A stretch of DNA of 64,000 bases from Flavobacterium covae (GCA_019565575.1 CP067379.1:2170001-2234000), one strand, 5' to 3'; numbered from the stretch's first letter, positions 49,932-60,545 are shown. The notes: generated from the letters alone by a model not told the origin. A program made the numbers and translations.

Positions 49932-51212
49932 TTAACTTAATACTTCACGCATGGCTTTAGCCTTTAATAAACATTCTTCGTATTCTTGTTCAGGGTCAGA
50001 TAATGCGGTAATAGCACTGCCCACAGAAAAAGAAAGATAATGAGTGTTAGAATTGTATAAAATGCTGCGAATGACTACATTAAAATCAAAATTACCAGAA
50101 GGAGTAAAGTAGCCTACGGCTCCACTATACAAACCTCTTTTGGTTTCTTCTAATTCCTCTATAATTTGCATAGCCGAGATTTTAGGAGCACCAGTCATAC
50201 TTCCCATAGGAAAAGTGGTTTTTATAATATCAACAGGATTAGTTGTGCTTTTTACTTCCAGAAATAACCGTTGAAATCATTTGATGTACTTGTTTGAAAG
50301 AATAAATTTTACATAATTCTTCTACTTCTACAGAACCTTTTATAGCTGTTTGGGCTAAATCATTTCGGACTAAATCCACTATCATAATATTTTCAGACCG
50401 TTCTTTTGGATTCTGTTCTAATTCAGTTTTAGAATTTGTATCTAAAATGAGATCTTCAAATCGTTTAGAAGTTCCTTTAATAGGTTGGCTGATAACTTTT
50501 TGATTTTCTTTCTTTATATAACGCTCAGGAGAAGCACATAGCAAATAATGGATATGATTTTTTAAAAAACAAGCAAAAGGAGCTTCTGAAATTTTATTTA
50601 ATTCTTGAAAAATTTCAGAAGGAATGATTTTAACGTTTTTAGCATAAAACTCCATACAAAAGTTAGCTTCATAAAGATCACCTCTATGAATATGAGTCAA
50701 CATTTGGTTCACTTTTTTTATATAATGCTCTTTTGAAACACGTTGTTCTATTATAATTGCAGATTTTTTGGTTTCCTTTTTGTTTTTCTGCAATATTTCT
50801 TCAAGATCTGAATCAATTTCATCATCGCACATATTTAAATAAGCAATTTCTAGTTCATTTCCTCTTAAGAAAAATATTTTTTTAGGTTGAAAAAAAATAA
50901 ATCAGAAAAATTTAATTCATCATGATTTTTAGAATTTAGTAATTCAATATCATTTTTTAGGTCGTAAGATAAGTAACCAAATAGCCAATCATTGGTTTGT
51001 TGTTGATATTGTTTTAAATCATCAAAAGCATTAAAATAGTCTGTTTTTAGGGAAGTAAAAGCATCTACGGCAACAATTAAGTCATAAGAACTATATTGTT
51101 GTGGATAGTCATTACTGTTTAGGTAGGCTACTTCGCGAAAATTTTCTGCCCAAAGAAGTAATTTTTCTTTTATAATTATGGGATTAACTTTTATTTTTTT
51201 TAAGATTCTCAC
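49932..51212 (-). CDS. pabB: Aminodeoxychorismate synthase component I (frameshifted)
   Basis: Three frames give one chorismate-binding enzyme of about 427 residues. It has an N-terminal part (WLFGYLSYDLKND), the core block PFACFLKNHIHYLLCASPERYI, QPIKGTSKR, the Mg site ENIMIVDLVRNDLAQ and the C-terminal FPMGSMTGAPKISAMQIIEELE. It makes aminodeoxychorismate for folate. Shifts lie near 50860 and 50235. No pabA/trpG gene is adjacent. Confidence 0.9.
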
Positions 51213-51353
51213 AATATACTTTTTTCAAAAGGCTAAAATATTACATACTTTACAGAATAGAAAATCAGAATGCTTTAAATAGTTGTTAAAGTATATAAAA
51301 GATTAGATAAGCAGTAGTAATAAATAATTTGTAGAAAAGATTTAGAGCCTTCT

Positions 51354-51687
51354 TATACCATTTAAACTTTGAAATTTCCTCATAATACTATTTTTTAACC
51401 TTGAGACTGTCCAAAAGTTCGCAATCTTTCATTTTACCAAAGAGAAAAATCACATAATGTTGATTATAGGACTCCTCCTTACCGGAGTGACAAACTGTAT
51501 GCTGATTTAGGCACTATCCTACAAAAGCAATAAAAATTAGTGTTGGTTTTCGATGCGCTTCGCACTCGAACTAACGATGATTTCAATTATATACTCAACC
51601 GTCTTTTCGAGTTATTTCTAAAATGAAAAAACATATCGAGAATTTTACTTTTTAATCCCGTATTTTTTAAGTTTAAATGGTATTAAT
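51354..51687. mobile_element. Deletion derivative of the IS1182-type element
   Basis: The ends TACCATTTAAACTT (51356) and AAGTTTAAATGGTA (51669) are inverted repeats. Between them, 51543-51600 is closely similar to the 5' coding part of the transposase remnant at 6556-7122 (TTCGATGCxCTTCxCACTCGAACTAACGATG). A 98-bp REP-like repeat (51403-51497) sits in the left half. It is a non-autonomous relic of the same IS family. Confidence 0.7.
51403..51497 (-). repeat. REP-like repeat, copy 1
   Basis: The reverse strand reads CAGTTTGTCACTCC ... ATTATGTGATTTTTC ... ATTGCGAAC ... CAGTCTC. It aligns along about 98 bases with 60546-60646. It contains a short palindrome around the ACTCC/GGAGT words. Confidence 0.7.
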
Positions 51688-51748
51688 AATCTTTTTATAG
51701 AGATATTTCTTAATTTTAAAACTTTAAAAATGTCAAGTCCTTTAACTA

Positions 51749-53053
51749 ATGAATATTCCACAAAGTTCAAAGAAAAGAGTTGTTATAATTGGCGGTGGTT
51801 TTGCAGGTATTGCGTTAGCCAAAAAACTAAGAAATAAAAATTTTCAAGTCGTATTGATTGATAAACACAATCATCATACATTTCAGCCTTTATTGTATCA
51901 AGTTGCTACAGGAGGATTAGAAGCAGGTTCTATAGCATATCCTATTCGTAAAGTAATTCAAGGATGTACGGATTTTTACTTTAGATTGACTAATGTAAGA
52001 GAAATTGATACGAATCATCAAAAAGTTTTATCAGAAATAGGCGATATACATTATGATTATTTGGTTATTGCTACTGGATCTAAAACGAATTATTTTGGGA
52101 ATAAAGAAATTGAACATAATTCAATGTCTATGAAAACTATTCCTCAGTCACTAAATATTCGAAGCTTAATTTTAGAAAATTTTGAAGAGGCTGTTTTAAC
52201 AAAAGATGAAGTAGAAAGAAATGCTTTGATGAATTTTGTTCTGGTAGGGGGAGGACCAACAGGAGTTGAATTAGCAGGAGCCTTGGCAGAAATGAAAAAA
52301 GCCATTTTTCAAAAAGATTATCCCGATTTAGATATTCAAAAAATGCAGATTCATTTAATACAAAGTGGCGATCGGATACTTAATACAATGACAGAAAAAT
52401 CCTCTGTAGCTTCTGAAAATTTTTTAAAAGAATTGGGTGTTAAAATTTGGAAAAATGTACGTGTAACAAATTATGATGGACGCACAATTACGACTAATAC
52501 AAATCTTGTTTTAGATGCGGCAACGGTTATTTGGACAGCAGGGGTTCAAGGAGCTTGTATACATGGTTTGCCAGAAGAATCTGTTGTCAAAGGAGTGAAA
52601 CGAATAAGAGTGAATGAGTTTAATCAAGTAAAAGGGTTTGAAAATATTTTTGCCATAGGGGATATTGCTTCTATGGAAAATGAATTGTATCCGCAAGGAC
52701 ATCCTATGATGGCACAACCTGCCATACAGCAAGGGGATTTATTAGCAGATAATCTACTTAATTTACAACAAAATAAATCTATGAAAGCCTTTGTATATGA
52801 TGATAAAGGTTCTATGGCAACTATTGGTAGAAATTTAGCTGTTGTAGACTTACCTAAATACCATTTTAATGGCGTTTTTGCTTGGTTTGTATGGATGTTT
52901 GTTCACTTGTTTTCATTGATTGGATTTAAAAACAAAGCGGTTGTTTTTTTAAATTGGGTTTATAATTACATTCGCTTTGATCGAGAAGGACGTTTGATTA
53001 TTCGTCCTTATAAAAAGAAAAGTTTTATTACATTTACTAGTGACGAGATTTAG
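51749..53053 (+). CDS. ndh: Type II NADH:quinone dehydrogenase (Ndh-like)
   Basis: This 434-residue flavoprotein has an N-terminal FAD site VVIIGGGFAG (11-20), a second dinucleotide site VLVGGGPTGVELAGAL, FAIGDIA and a C-terminal hydrophobic/amphipathic segment for membrane attachment (WFVWMFVHLFSLIGFKNKAVVFLNWVYNYI). It oxidises NADH and reduces quinone without pumping protons. The frame is intact and a terminator follows. Confidence 0.92.
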   Translation: MNIPQSSKKRVVIIGGGFAGIALAKKLRNKNFQVVLIDKHNHHTFQPLLYQVATGGLEAGSIAYPIRKVIQGCTDFYFRLTNVREIDTNHQKVLSEIGDIHYDYLVIATGSKTNYFGNKEIEHNSMSMKTIPQSLNIRSLILENFEEAVLTKDEVERNALMNFVLVGGGPTGVELAGALAEMKKAIFQKDYPDLDIQKMQIHLIQSGDRILNTMTEKSSVASENFLKELGVKIWKNVRVTNYDGRTITTNTNLVLDAATVIWTAGVQGACIHGLPEESVVKGVKRIRVNEFNQVKGFENIFAIGDIASMENELYPQGHPMMAQPAIQQGDLLADNLLNLQQNKSMKAFVYDDKGSMATIGRNLAVVDLPKYHFNGVFAWFVWMFVHLFSLIGFKNKAVVFLNWVYNYIRFDREGRLIIRPYKKKSFITFTSDEI

Positions 53054-53061
53054 CGAATTAT

Positions 53062-53098
53062 GGCTTAAGTTTAATTTTTTTAAACTTAAGCCGTTTTT
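53062..53098 (+). terminator. Rho-independent terminator after ndh
   Basis: GGCTTAAGTTTAA and TTAAACTTAAGCC form a perfect 13-bp stem followed by GTTTTTG. Confidence 0.85.
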
Positions 53099-53163
53099 GT
53101 ATTAACTAATTTAACTAATCACTTTTTAGAGAATGTAAAGATGATAATATCTTTTTTAAATTA

Positions 53164-53586
53164 TCATTGTCCCATTTTAAAATAATAATCAGCAGAGTGT
53201 TTGCCACTTCCATAAAAAAGAAAGAAAGCACAAACACATAGTAAAAAGAACGATAAAATTAAATTTGTTGGATTCATTTGGTCGATAAAATTAATTAAGA
53301 ATGCGCCTAAAAGAATAGGAATTTGAGCTATAATGGACCAACGTGTTAATAACCCAAATACAATCATAATTCCACCCATTATATGAGCTGCCATGACATA
53401 ATGTACAATTAGCATTCCACCACCAAAATTTTTTATGGGTTCAATTAATTGTGTGTAATAAAGGGTATTAGTCATAAAAGAAACCCCTTTCATGAATAAA
53501 AAAATACCTACAAAAATTCTCAACAAATCCAATGAATAATAAGTGTGCGCATTTGCCCACTTATTCAAATTTTTTACTGTTTCCAT
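53164..53586 (-). CDS. DoxX family membrane protein
   Basis: This 140-residue protein has four hydrophobic helices and the DoxX-like pattern DLLRIFVGIFLFMKGVSFM and MGGIMIVFGLLTRWS. The family is loosely linked to respiratory-chain or thiol chemistry; the exact role is unknown. The frame is intact. Confidence 0.87.
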   Translation of the reverse strand: METVKNLNKWANAHTYYSLDLLRIFVGIFLFMKGVSFMTNTLYYTQLIEPIKNFGGGMLIVHYVMAAHIMGGIMIVFGLLTRWSIIAQIPILLGAFLINFIDQMNPTNLILSFFLLCVCAFFLFYGSGKHSADYYFKMGQ

Positions 53587-53638
53587 AGCTGTTAGTTTAT
53601 AAATTTTTATCTAATATACTAAAAATCAGCTTATTGTT

Positions 53639-55276
53639 TTAATTTTTTGGATTATATTTTATATAAAAAGCGTTTTCATTGGGTTGTATGTCGCTTATTT
53701 TATTTATATCAAAAGGAATCGTTTGCCAATTATTGGAAACCAAGATCGTTTGTTTTTTATTTTTTATAAAGAGTTCGATAGGCATTTTAAAATTAGGCTC
53801 TTCCGTAACCCATCTAATTTCAAATGTGCGGTCTTTTTTTTGAATTTCTAAGAGGGGAATAGTAGTGTATTTTAAATACTGATTAAATATAGGGGTTAGA
53901 TTCATCTTAGATTCTTTGTTAAAAAAATCAATTACTGTTTTTCCTTCGATAATTTGTTTTTTGTATTTTTTAGAGAAATTTAACAAAATATCCCACCATT
54001 TATCTATGCCTATAACATGACGTAGAGTGTTAAGCATATTAGCTCCTTTATAATAAATATCGCCACTTCCTTCTTTGTTTACCCCAAAATCTCCTATCAT
54101 AGGACGGTCATGAGCTATGTTCATACGAAGTCCTTTACAATATTCTAGTGCTTTTTCATATCCGTATAGACATTCTATGAAAACTATTTCGGAATACATA
54201 GTAAAGGCTTCATGTATCCACATATCAGCAATGTCTTTGCTTGTTATACTATTGCCAAACCATTCATGACCTGTTTCATGTATCGTTATATAATCAAATA
54301 ATAGTCCAATCCCAGTTCCTGATAAATCCTTCCCTTGATACCCTTTTTTATATTGGTTTCCGTATGCTATTGCACTTTGATGTTCCATTCCCAAATATGG
54401 GCTTTCTACTAACTTATAGCTATCTTCTTTAAAAGGATATTCGCCAAATTTTGATTGAAAACAATCCAACATAGGTTTTACTTCTTCAAAGTGTTTTCGA
54501 GCTTTTGATTCATTATTTCGTAGGACATAATATTTTAGATCTAAGCCCTTATGATGGTCTTCAATTAATACATAATCACCTATATTCACAGTAATGTCGT
54601 AGGTGTTAATCGGATTTTTAACTTCCCAATCCCAACGGGTATAACCATTTTTGAGATCTTCATTTCCTAGAAATCGTCCGTTAGATATATTCATCAGTCC
54701 ATTGGGAACGGCCACCTTAATAGAAGCTCCTAAATTGGGTTCATCACTTTGTGAATCTTTTACGGGGTACCAAGAACTGGCCCCAAATCCTTGACAGCTA
54801 ACAGCCACCCAAGGTTTGTTGTTTAGATCATGAGTAAAGGTAAAACCACCATCCCAAGGGGCTCTTTTGGCTACTTTAGGATTTCGGAATAATAGAATCT
54901 GATTTTTTGGGTGCTTCCTTTAGGAAGTGTATTAGGGAAATAGATAAAAGTAGCTATTTCATCACGTTTGTAATTCAGTTTTTGGTTGTCATAAAGGATG
55001 CTATCTATTTTCATGTTTTCAAATAAATCAATTTGAATTTTTGAAGTATGGTTTACTACTTTAAAAGTAATATCATTATAACCTATTATTGATTTTTGAT
55101 CAATATTGATTTTGATGTTTAAATCATAACGTTGTACATCAAAACAGCTGCGTTCTGTTCGTAATCCTCCTTGTAGAGAATCTCGATGGCTATATTGTTC
55201 TTTGGCTACAGTTAGCTGTGCTGATATAGGTTGAGTTTTTAAAAAAGGAATAATAAAAATAAAATATATTTTCTCA
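53639..55276 (-). CDS. M1-family metallopeptidase (frameshifted)
   Basis: The start at 55276 gives a signal peptide (MRKYILFLLF). The M1 N-terminal beta domain (RSCFDVQRYDLNIKINIDQKSIIGYNDITF) is followed after shifts near 55235 and 54905 by the catalytic domain with HETGHEWFGN (HExxH) and a downstream Glu in MWIHEAFTMYSEIVF. The substrate-exopeptidase GAMEN-like loop reads YLGMEHQSAIAYG. It is a secreted zinc aminopeptidase of about 545 residues, lacking the large C-terminal domain of PepN. Confidence 0.88.
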
Positions 55277-55283
55277 TAATAAA

Positions 55284-55312
55284 AAAAAATCTACCGCGTA
55301 AAGGTAGATTTT
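55284..55312. terminator. Terminator between carboxylase and M1 peptidase genes
   Basis: AAAAATCTACC and GGTAGATTTTT form a perfect stem with T-runs on both strands. On the minus strand it would end the carboxylase transcript. Confidence 0.75.
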
Positions 55313-55399
55313 TATGAGTTTTAATAAAAAAATAATTTATTATTGGATTTTTTAAATAGACTATGAATAATTAAGAAACATAGATGTGGTTTTTTACAA

Positions 55400-57044
55400 C
55401 TAAACTTGAATGACTCCTAAATTAAAAGGTTTTTCTATAGGAGCATGATTAGCAGCTTCTATTCCCATAGAAATCCAAGTACGAGTTTCAAGAGGATCTA
55501 CAACAGCATCTGTCCACAAACGAGAAGCAGCATAGTAAGGAGAAACTTGTTCGTCGTAACGCGATTTTATTTTATTGAATAGTTCTTCTTCTTTTTCTGG
55601 GGTAATTTCTTCGCCTTTGGCTTTTAATGAGGCGGCTTCTATTTGTGTAAGTACTTTTGCTGCTTGTGCTCCTCCCATAACGGCTAATTCAGCACTCGGC
55701 CAAGCAAATATGAGTCGAGGGTCATAGGCTTTACCACACATAGCATAGTTGCCAGCTCCATAAGAGTTGCCTATTACGACTGTAAATTTAGGAACTACAG
55801 AGTTAGATACGGCGTTTACCATTTTAGCACCGTCTTTTATAATTCCTCCATGTTCAGACTTAGAGCCTACCATAAATCCTGTTACATCGTGCATGAATAC
55901 TAAAGGGATCTTTTTTTGATTACAGTTTGCTATAAATCGAGTTGCTTTATCAGCACTATCAGAATAAATAACACCTCCAAATTGCATTTCACTAGGTTTT
56001 GTTTTGGCTCCTGTGGTTTTGGCTATTAAGCGTTGATTTGCTACAATTCCTACCGCCCATCCGTCAATACGAGCATAACCTGTGATGATTGTCTGACCAT
56101 AACCTGCCTTATATTCATCAAATTCAGAATTATCAACTAAACGCTTGATGATTTCCATCATGTCATACTGTTCTGCCCGTGATTTTGGTAAAATTCCAAA
56201 GATTTCGTTCGGATCTAAAGCTGGCTTTTCGGATTTGATTCGGTTGTAACCAGCTTTATCAAAATCGCCCATTTTACTAACAATACTTTTAATTCTATCT
56301 AAAGCATCTTTATCATCTTTAGCTTTAAAGTCTGTTACCCCTGAAATTTCGCAATGTGTAGTAGCACCCCCTAGAGTTTCGTTGTCAATTGTTTCGCCAA
56401 TGGCTGCTTTTACTAAATAACTGCCTGCTAAGAAGATACTTCCTGTTTTGTCAACAATCAAGGCTTCATCGCTCATAATAGGGAGGTAAGCACCACCTGC
56501 TACGCAGCTTCCCATTACGGCTGCTATTTGAGTAATTCCCATACTACTCATTAAAGCATTGTTCCGAAAAATACGTCCAAAATGTTCTTTGTCAGGAAAA
56601 ATTTCATCTTGCATAGGCAGATAGACACCAGCGGAATCTACCAAATAGATGATAGGTAATCTGTTTTCCATTGCAATTTCTTGTGCACGTAAGTTTTTTT
56701 TTAGCTGTAATAGGAAACCACGCGCCTGCTTTTACGGTTGCATCATTAGCCACTACTATACATTGTTTGCCTTGTATATAACCTATTTTTATAACAACTC
56801 CTCCTGATGGACAACCTCCGTGTTCTTTGTACATACCTTCCCCAACAAAAGCTCCTATTTCAATTGAATTTGTGTCTTTATCTAATAAATAATCTATTCT
56901 TTCTCGTGCAGTCATTTTGCCTTCAGCATGAAGTTTGGCAATACGTTTTTCTCCGCCTCCTAATTTTACTTTTGCTAAACGCTGTTTTAATTCAGATAGT
57001 AGAAGTCTGTTATGATCTTCGTTTTTATTGAAGTTTAAATCCAT
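55400..57044 (-). CDS. Acyl-CoA carboxylase beta (carboxyltransferase) subunit (frameshifted)
   Basis: The combined length is about 542 residues, usual for methylcrotonyl-/propionyl-CoA carboxylase beta subunits. It has TARERIDYLLD, PSGGVVIKIG, CVAGGAYLPIMSDEALIV, and AGNYAMCGKAYDPRLIFAWPSAELAVMGGAQAAKVL. One extra A in the A-run near 56695 breaks the frame (KKNLRAQEIAMENRL otherwise). The layout fits methylcrotonyl-CoA carboxylase best, in leucine breakdown, but this is not certain. No alpha subunit is in the window. Confidence 0.9.
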
Positions 57045-57105
57045 AGTGTATTGTTTAATTTCGGTGTGCTAAATTACAAAATCCGTTTTATTATTTAGAA
57101 AACCG

Positions 57106-57181
57106 TTAAAATACTGTTAACAGAATTAATACCTAATTCATCTTGACTTAACATTAACTTAACACACTCGGGGTATTTTTG
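57106..57181 (+). promoter_or_regulatory. Pho-box-like direct repeats and -7 element before DUF47-pit
   Basis: TTAAAA (57106) and TTAACA (57117), then TTAACA (57148) and TTAACA (57159), form two pairs each with an 11-bp period, the spacing of PhoB/PhoP boxes. A -7 TATTTTTG (57174-57181) follows 9 bp after the last repeat. The ATG is at 57206. Phosphate control is inferred. Confidence 0.55.
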
Positions 57182-57205
57182 CTTTCGAAATTAAATTGAT
57201 TAAAA

Positions 57206-57859
57206 ATGGCATTTAGAGACGTACTAAAATTCTTTTCACCAAAAGATACAACTTTTTATCCTTTGTTTACTAAGGCAACAACAGATTTACTTGCTTTATC
57301 TGAAAATTTACATGAAGCTGTAAATATAGGAAAAAGCGAAATGGAAAATAGAACGAACTACTATAAACAAGTAGAACAATTAGTAGCTGATATTGAAAGT
57401 GTAAACCATAAAATGAATATTGAACTAAGTAGAAATTTTATTACTCCTTTTGATCGTGAAGATATTCACATGTTAATTACTACTATTACAGATGTAGCCA
57501 ATAATATTTATACGGCCTCTAATCGTATGAACTTATATAACGTAGTTAAAATTAATAAATCTATTCGTAAATTAACTGAGATCACTTTAGAGGCTTGTAC
57601 TCATATTAATGGAGCAGTGTTGGAGTTGAAAGATTTAAAAAATTTAGACAAAATTAACAGTGCTGTTAAGAAAATAAATAAATTGGAAAGTAAAGCCGAT
57701 TTAGTATTTGATAAGGCAGTAGCTGAGTTGTTTGAAAATGAAACAGATGTTGTTAATATTATTAAATACAAAGAAGTATTATATGCTTTACATAAAGCAA
57801 CAGATAAATGTAAGGACGTATCTAGAACTTTAGAAGCAATTTCAGTTAAACACGCTTAG
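57206..57859 (+). CDS. DUF47 (PhoU-like) phosphate transport regulator
   Basis: This 217-residue all-helical protein is of the DUF47/TIGR00153 family, distant to PhoU, with many helices rich in Asn, Lys and Glu. Such proteins sit beside PiT-type phosphate transporters and control or help them. It is 22 bp upstream of pit on the same strand. The frame is intact. Confidence 0.92.
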   Translation: MAFRDVLKFFSPKDTTFYPLFTKATTDLLALSENLHEAVNIGKSEMENRTNYYKQVEQLVADIESVNHKMNIELSRNFITPFDREDIHMLITTITDVANNIYTASNRMNLYNVVKINKSIRKLTEITLEACTHINGAVLELKDLKNLDKINSAVKKINKLESKADLVFDKAVAELFENETDVVNIIKYKEVLYALHKATDKCKDVSRTLEAISVKHA

Positions 57860-57881
57860 TCGCTCTAAATTATTTAAAAAA

Positions 57882-59507
57882 ATGGAATTTGCTTTATTAA
57901 TTATAATAATTGTTGTAGCTATGGGCTTCGACTTGGTTAACGGTTTTCACGATGCGGCCAATTCGATTGCTACAGTGGTTTCAACAAAGGTATTATCACC
58001 AACTCAGGCTGTAATATGGGCTGCAATATTTAACTTCGCCGCTTATTGGGTTTTTGATATGAGTGTAGGTAATACAGTAGCGAAAACAGTAGATAACTCA
58101 GTTATTGATTTATGGGTTATTTTATCAGGTCTATTAGCAGCTACAGTATGGAATTTATTAACATGGTGGTTAGGAATTCCTTCTTCTTCTTCCCATACTC
58201 TTATTGGTGGATTTGCGGGCGCAGCCGTAGCACATGCAGGATTTGATGTTTTGAAGTTAGAAGAAATTACAAAACCCCTGATGTTTATTGTTTTAGCACC
58301 AATTATAGGGGGAGTTATATCTTTTGTTATTACACTCATGACAATTCAAAGAAATTTCTTTATAAAATTGTTCTGTTATATCCTGTTAACCGTTTTTACA
58401 GTTTATATGACTTGGGCTTATAAAGATATTTTTGATATCAAGCCCATTATGATTTGGATCATAGGCGTTTTATTGTCTTCGTTTGTGTTAATTTTTATCA
58501 TTTTTGAAATAGTTGTAGGTAAAAATAATACAGCTATGAAAGAAGGTAATTTATACAAAAAACTACAATTATTATCTTCCGCAGCCTTTTCATTAGGTCA
58601 TGGTGGAGCCGATTCTCAAAAAGTAATGGGGATTATTTGTGCCGCTTGTATCGTATATGCTAATGGAGTAAGAAGAGGAGAGGTAAAAGGAGAAGTACCT
58701 AGTTTATTACAAGTAACAGAAGTTTTACAAGTGAAATATACTAACGACGAAGGTAAAATTAAAAAATTTAAACCAGCTATTGGTATCTTTGATAAAGATA
58801 CAATTTATGTAGATGGTAAAAAGATTATTGATTTATCTGCAAAACAAAATATTTATGAAGATGAAAAGTTAGTAGCAGGAATTAATCCTAATAATCCTTT
58901 TATTTTACATTTGAAAAAAGAAAATATTGATTTGAGTAACTTTGAAAAAGCGGCTAAAGAGCTAAAAACATTACATGTATATACTGATAAAAAAGATGTA
59001 CATGATACAGATACAAAAGAAGTTATTTTTAAAGACAAACAATTAAATTCTTCTTATCGTTATGCTAAAATTTTTGCAAAGTATGTAGATGAAAAAGGAA
59101 AGTTAAAAGAAGAGATCAAAGCAAAAATAGAAACTAAGGTTACAAATAAAACAATGCCTATATGGATTGCTTTTGGTTGTTATTTAATGATAGGTTTAGG
59201 AACTTTGATGGGCGGTTGGAAAATCGTAAAAACAATGGGAACGAAAATTACCAAAGTTACTCCTTTAGAAGGGGTTTGTTCTGAAACAGCTGGTGCCTTA
59301 ACGCTTTTTACTGTTTCTCAAATGGGGGTTCCTGTATCTACAACACATACAATCACAGGGTCTATTATAGGAGTAGGAGCTACTAAACGATTAAGCGCAG
59401 TAAGATGGGGAGTAACCATTAATTTAATTTGGGCTTGGATTTTAACCATTCCTGTATCAGCATTAGTTGCCGCAATTATTTATTATATTTTGTCAGTTTT
59501 TAATTAA
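57882..59507 (+). CDS. pit: Inorganic phosphate transporter, PiT family
   Basis: This 541-residue membrane protein has the two PHO4 half-signatures: GFHDAANSIATVV with SSSHTLIGGFAG near the N-terminus, and GVCSETAGALTLFTVSQMGVPVSTTHTITGSIIG near the C-terminus. It imports phosphate with protons or cations. About 150 hydrophilic residues (about 230-420) are inserted between the halves. It forms an operon with DUF47 and perhaps the DUF2490 gene. Confidence 0.94.
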   Translation: MEFALLIIIIVVAMGFDLVNGFHDAANSIATVVSTKVLSPTQAVIWAAIFNFAAYWVFDMSVGNTVAKTVDNSVIDLWVILSGLLAATVWNLLTWWLGIPSSSSHTLIGGFAGAAVAHAGFDVLKLEEITKPLMFIVLAPIIGGVISFVITLMTIQRNFFIKLFCYILLTVFTVYMTWAYKDIFDIKPIMIWIIGVLLSSFVLIFIIFEIVVGKNNTAMKEGNLYKKLQLLSSAAFSLGHGGADSQKVMGIICAACIVYANGVRRGEVKGEVPSLLQVTEVLQVKYTNDEGKIKKFKPAIGIFDKDTIYVDGKKIIDLSAKQNIYEDEKLVAGINPNNPFILHLKKENIDLSNFEKAAKELKTLHVYTDKKDVHDTDTKEVIFKDKQLNSSYRYAKIFAKYVDEKGKLKEEIKAKIETKVTNKTMPIWIAFGCYLMIGLGTLMGGWKIVKTMGTKITKVTPLEGVCSETAGALTLFTVSQMGVPVSTTHTITGSIIGVGATKRLSAVRWGVTINLIWAWILTIPVSALVAAIIYYILSVFN

Positions 59508-59522
59508 TTATACTATTTCTCT

Positions 59523-59552
59523 AAAAAGAGGCTATTTTAGCCTCTTTTTTTT
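59523..59552 (+). terminator. Rho-independent terminator after pit
   Basis: AAAAAGAGGCT and AGCCTCTTTTTT form a perfect stem with a 4-base loop and a T-run. Confidence 0.85.
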
Positions 59553-59555
59553 AAA

Positions 59556-59695
59556 CCTAGATTATATATTATAAACTTATTACAGATAAAAAAAGAGTTT
59601 GAATCTAAAAAATACTTCGTTTATTGTTATTAATTTACTAAAAAGATATTCATAAGAAAAAAATATACATTCTTTCATAACAGGGTATAAAACAT
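59556..59695. repeat. Decayed copy of the 12028 MITE-like element
   Basis: CCTAGATTATATATTATAA, TTACAGATAAAAAAA, GAATCTAAAAAATACT and a late ATACATTCTTTC word align in order with 12028-12181, with many differences. The right inverted repeat is lost. Confidence 0.4.
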
Positions 59696-59772
59696 AACCC
59701 AAGTTAAAAAAACAATAATTCAATATACAGCACACAACTTTAATTTAAAATTTTTTTAATCTAACACTAAAC

Positions 59773-60493
59773 ATGAAAAAAAAAAATCTAATCCTGTTAC
59801 TAATCTTTATTACGGGAAATGTTTTAGGACAAAACGAAGAGCATTTGTCTGGTTTTTCTACTCTTTCATTAACGTATAAATTTAATAAAAAATGGTATGT
59901 CTATGGCGAGTTGCAAGCTCGATCAATTGTTGATTTGACCACTGTTGATTATTATGAAGTAAAAGGAGGAAGCGGATATAATATAAATTCAAGTAATCAA
60001 GCTTTTTTAGGTTTAGGAAGATATGCTAATTATAGAGAAAAAAGTATTTCAAACGAAGAATTACGCTTCTGGCTACAGTATACTTATGCAAAAACAATTG
60101 GACGTGTTAAATTTGAAAATAGAATGAGGGGAGAAAAAGACTTTTTCATAATCCTATTACAGATATAAATACAAATACAGAACGTTATAGAAATCGAATA
60201 AATATTATTGTACCTATTAATAATAAGAAAGTTGATACTAATACTTTTTTGTAAATACGTATGATGAGCTATTTTTAGGACCAGATAATCCTGTTATAAA
60301 AAGAAATAGGATGTATATAGGTGGAGGTTATCAACTTTCCAAAGATTTTGGAGTATCCTTAGGTTATTTATTTCAAAGAGATTTTGGTTTAAAAACAAAT
60401 ACAAATTTGCATTTTATATTTTGTGGTCTAAATTTTACAATTGATAAATCAAATAGTGCCCCTGTAGAAGCACCTACGCCAGATCATGATTAA
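59773..60493 (+). CDS. DUF2490 outer-membrane-type protein (frameshifted)
   Basis: The signal peptide is MKKKNLILLLIFITGNVLGQ. Beta-strand repeats typical of DUF2490 porin-like proteins follow (LSLTYKFNKKWYVYGELQARS, AFLGLGRYANYREK, MYIGGGYQLSKDFGVSLGYLFQRDFG). Breaks lie near 60150 and 60250. It follows the pit gene after a terminator. A role as an outer-membrane phosphate channel is possible by context only. Confidence 0.75.
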
Positions 60494-60545
60494 CTTTTTT
60501 TTGTAAAAGAAAAGAGGCTGTTTGAAAAGTAATAAATCAACACAC

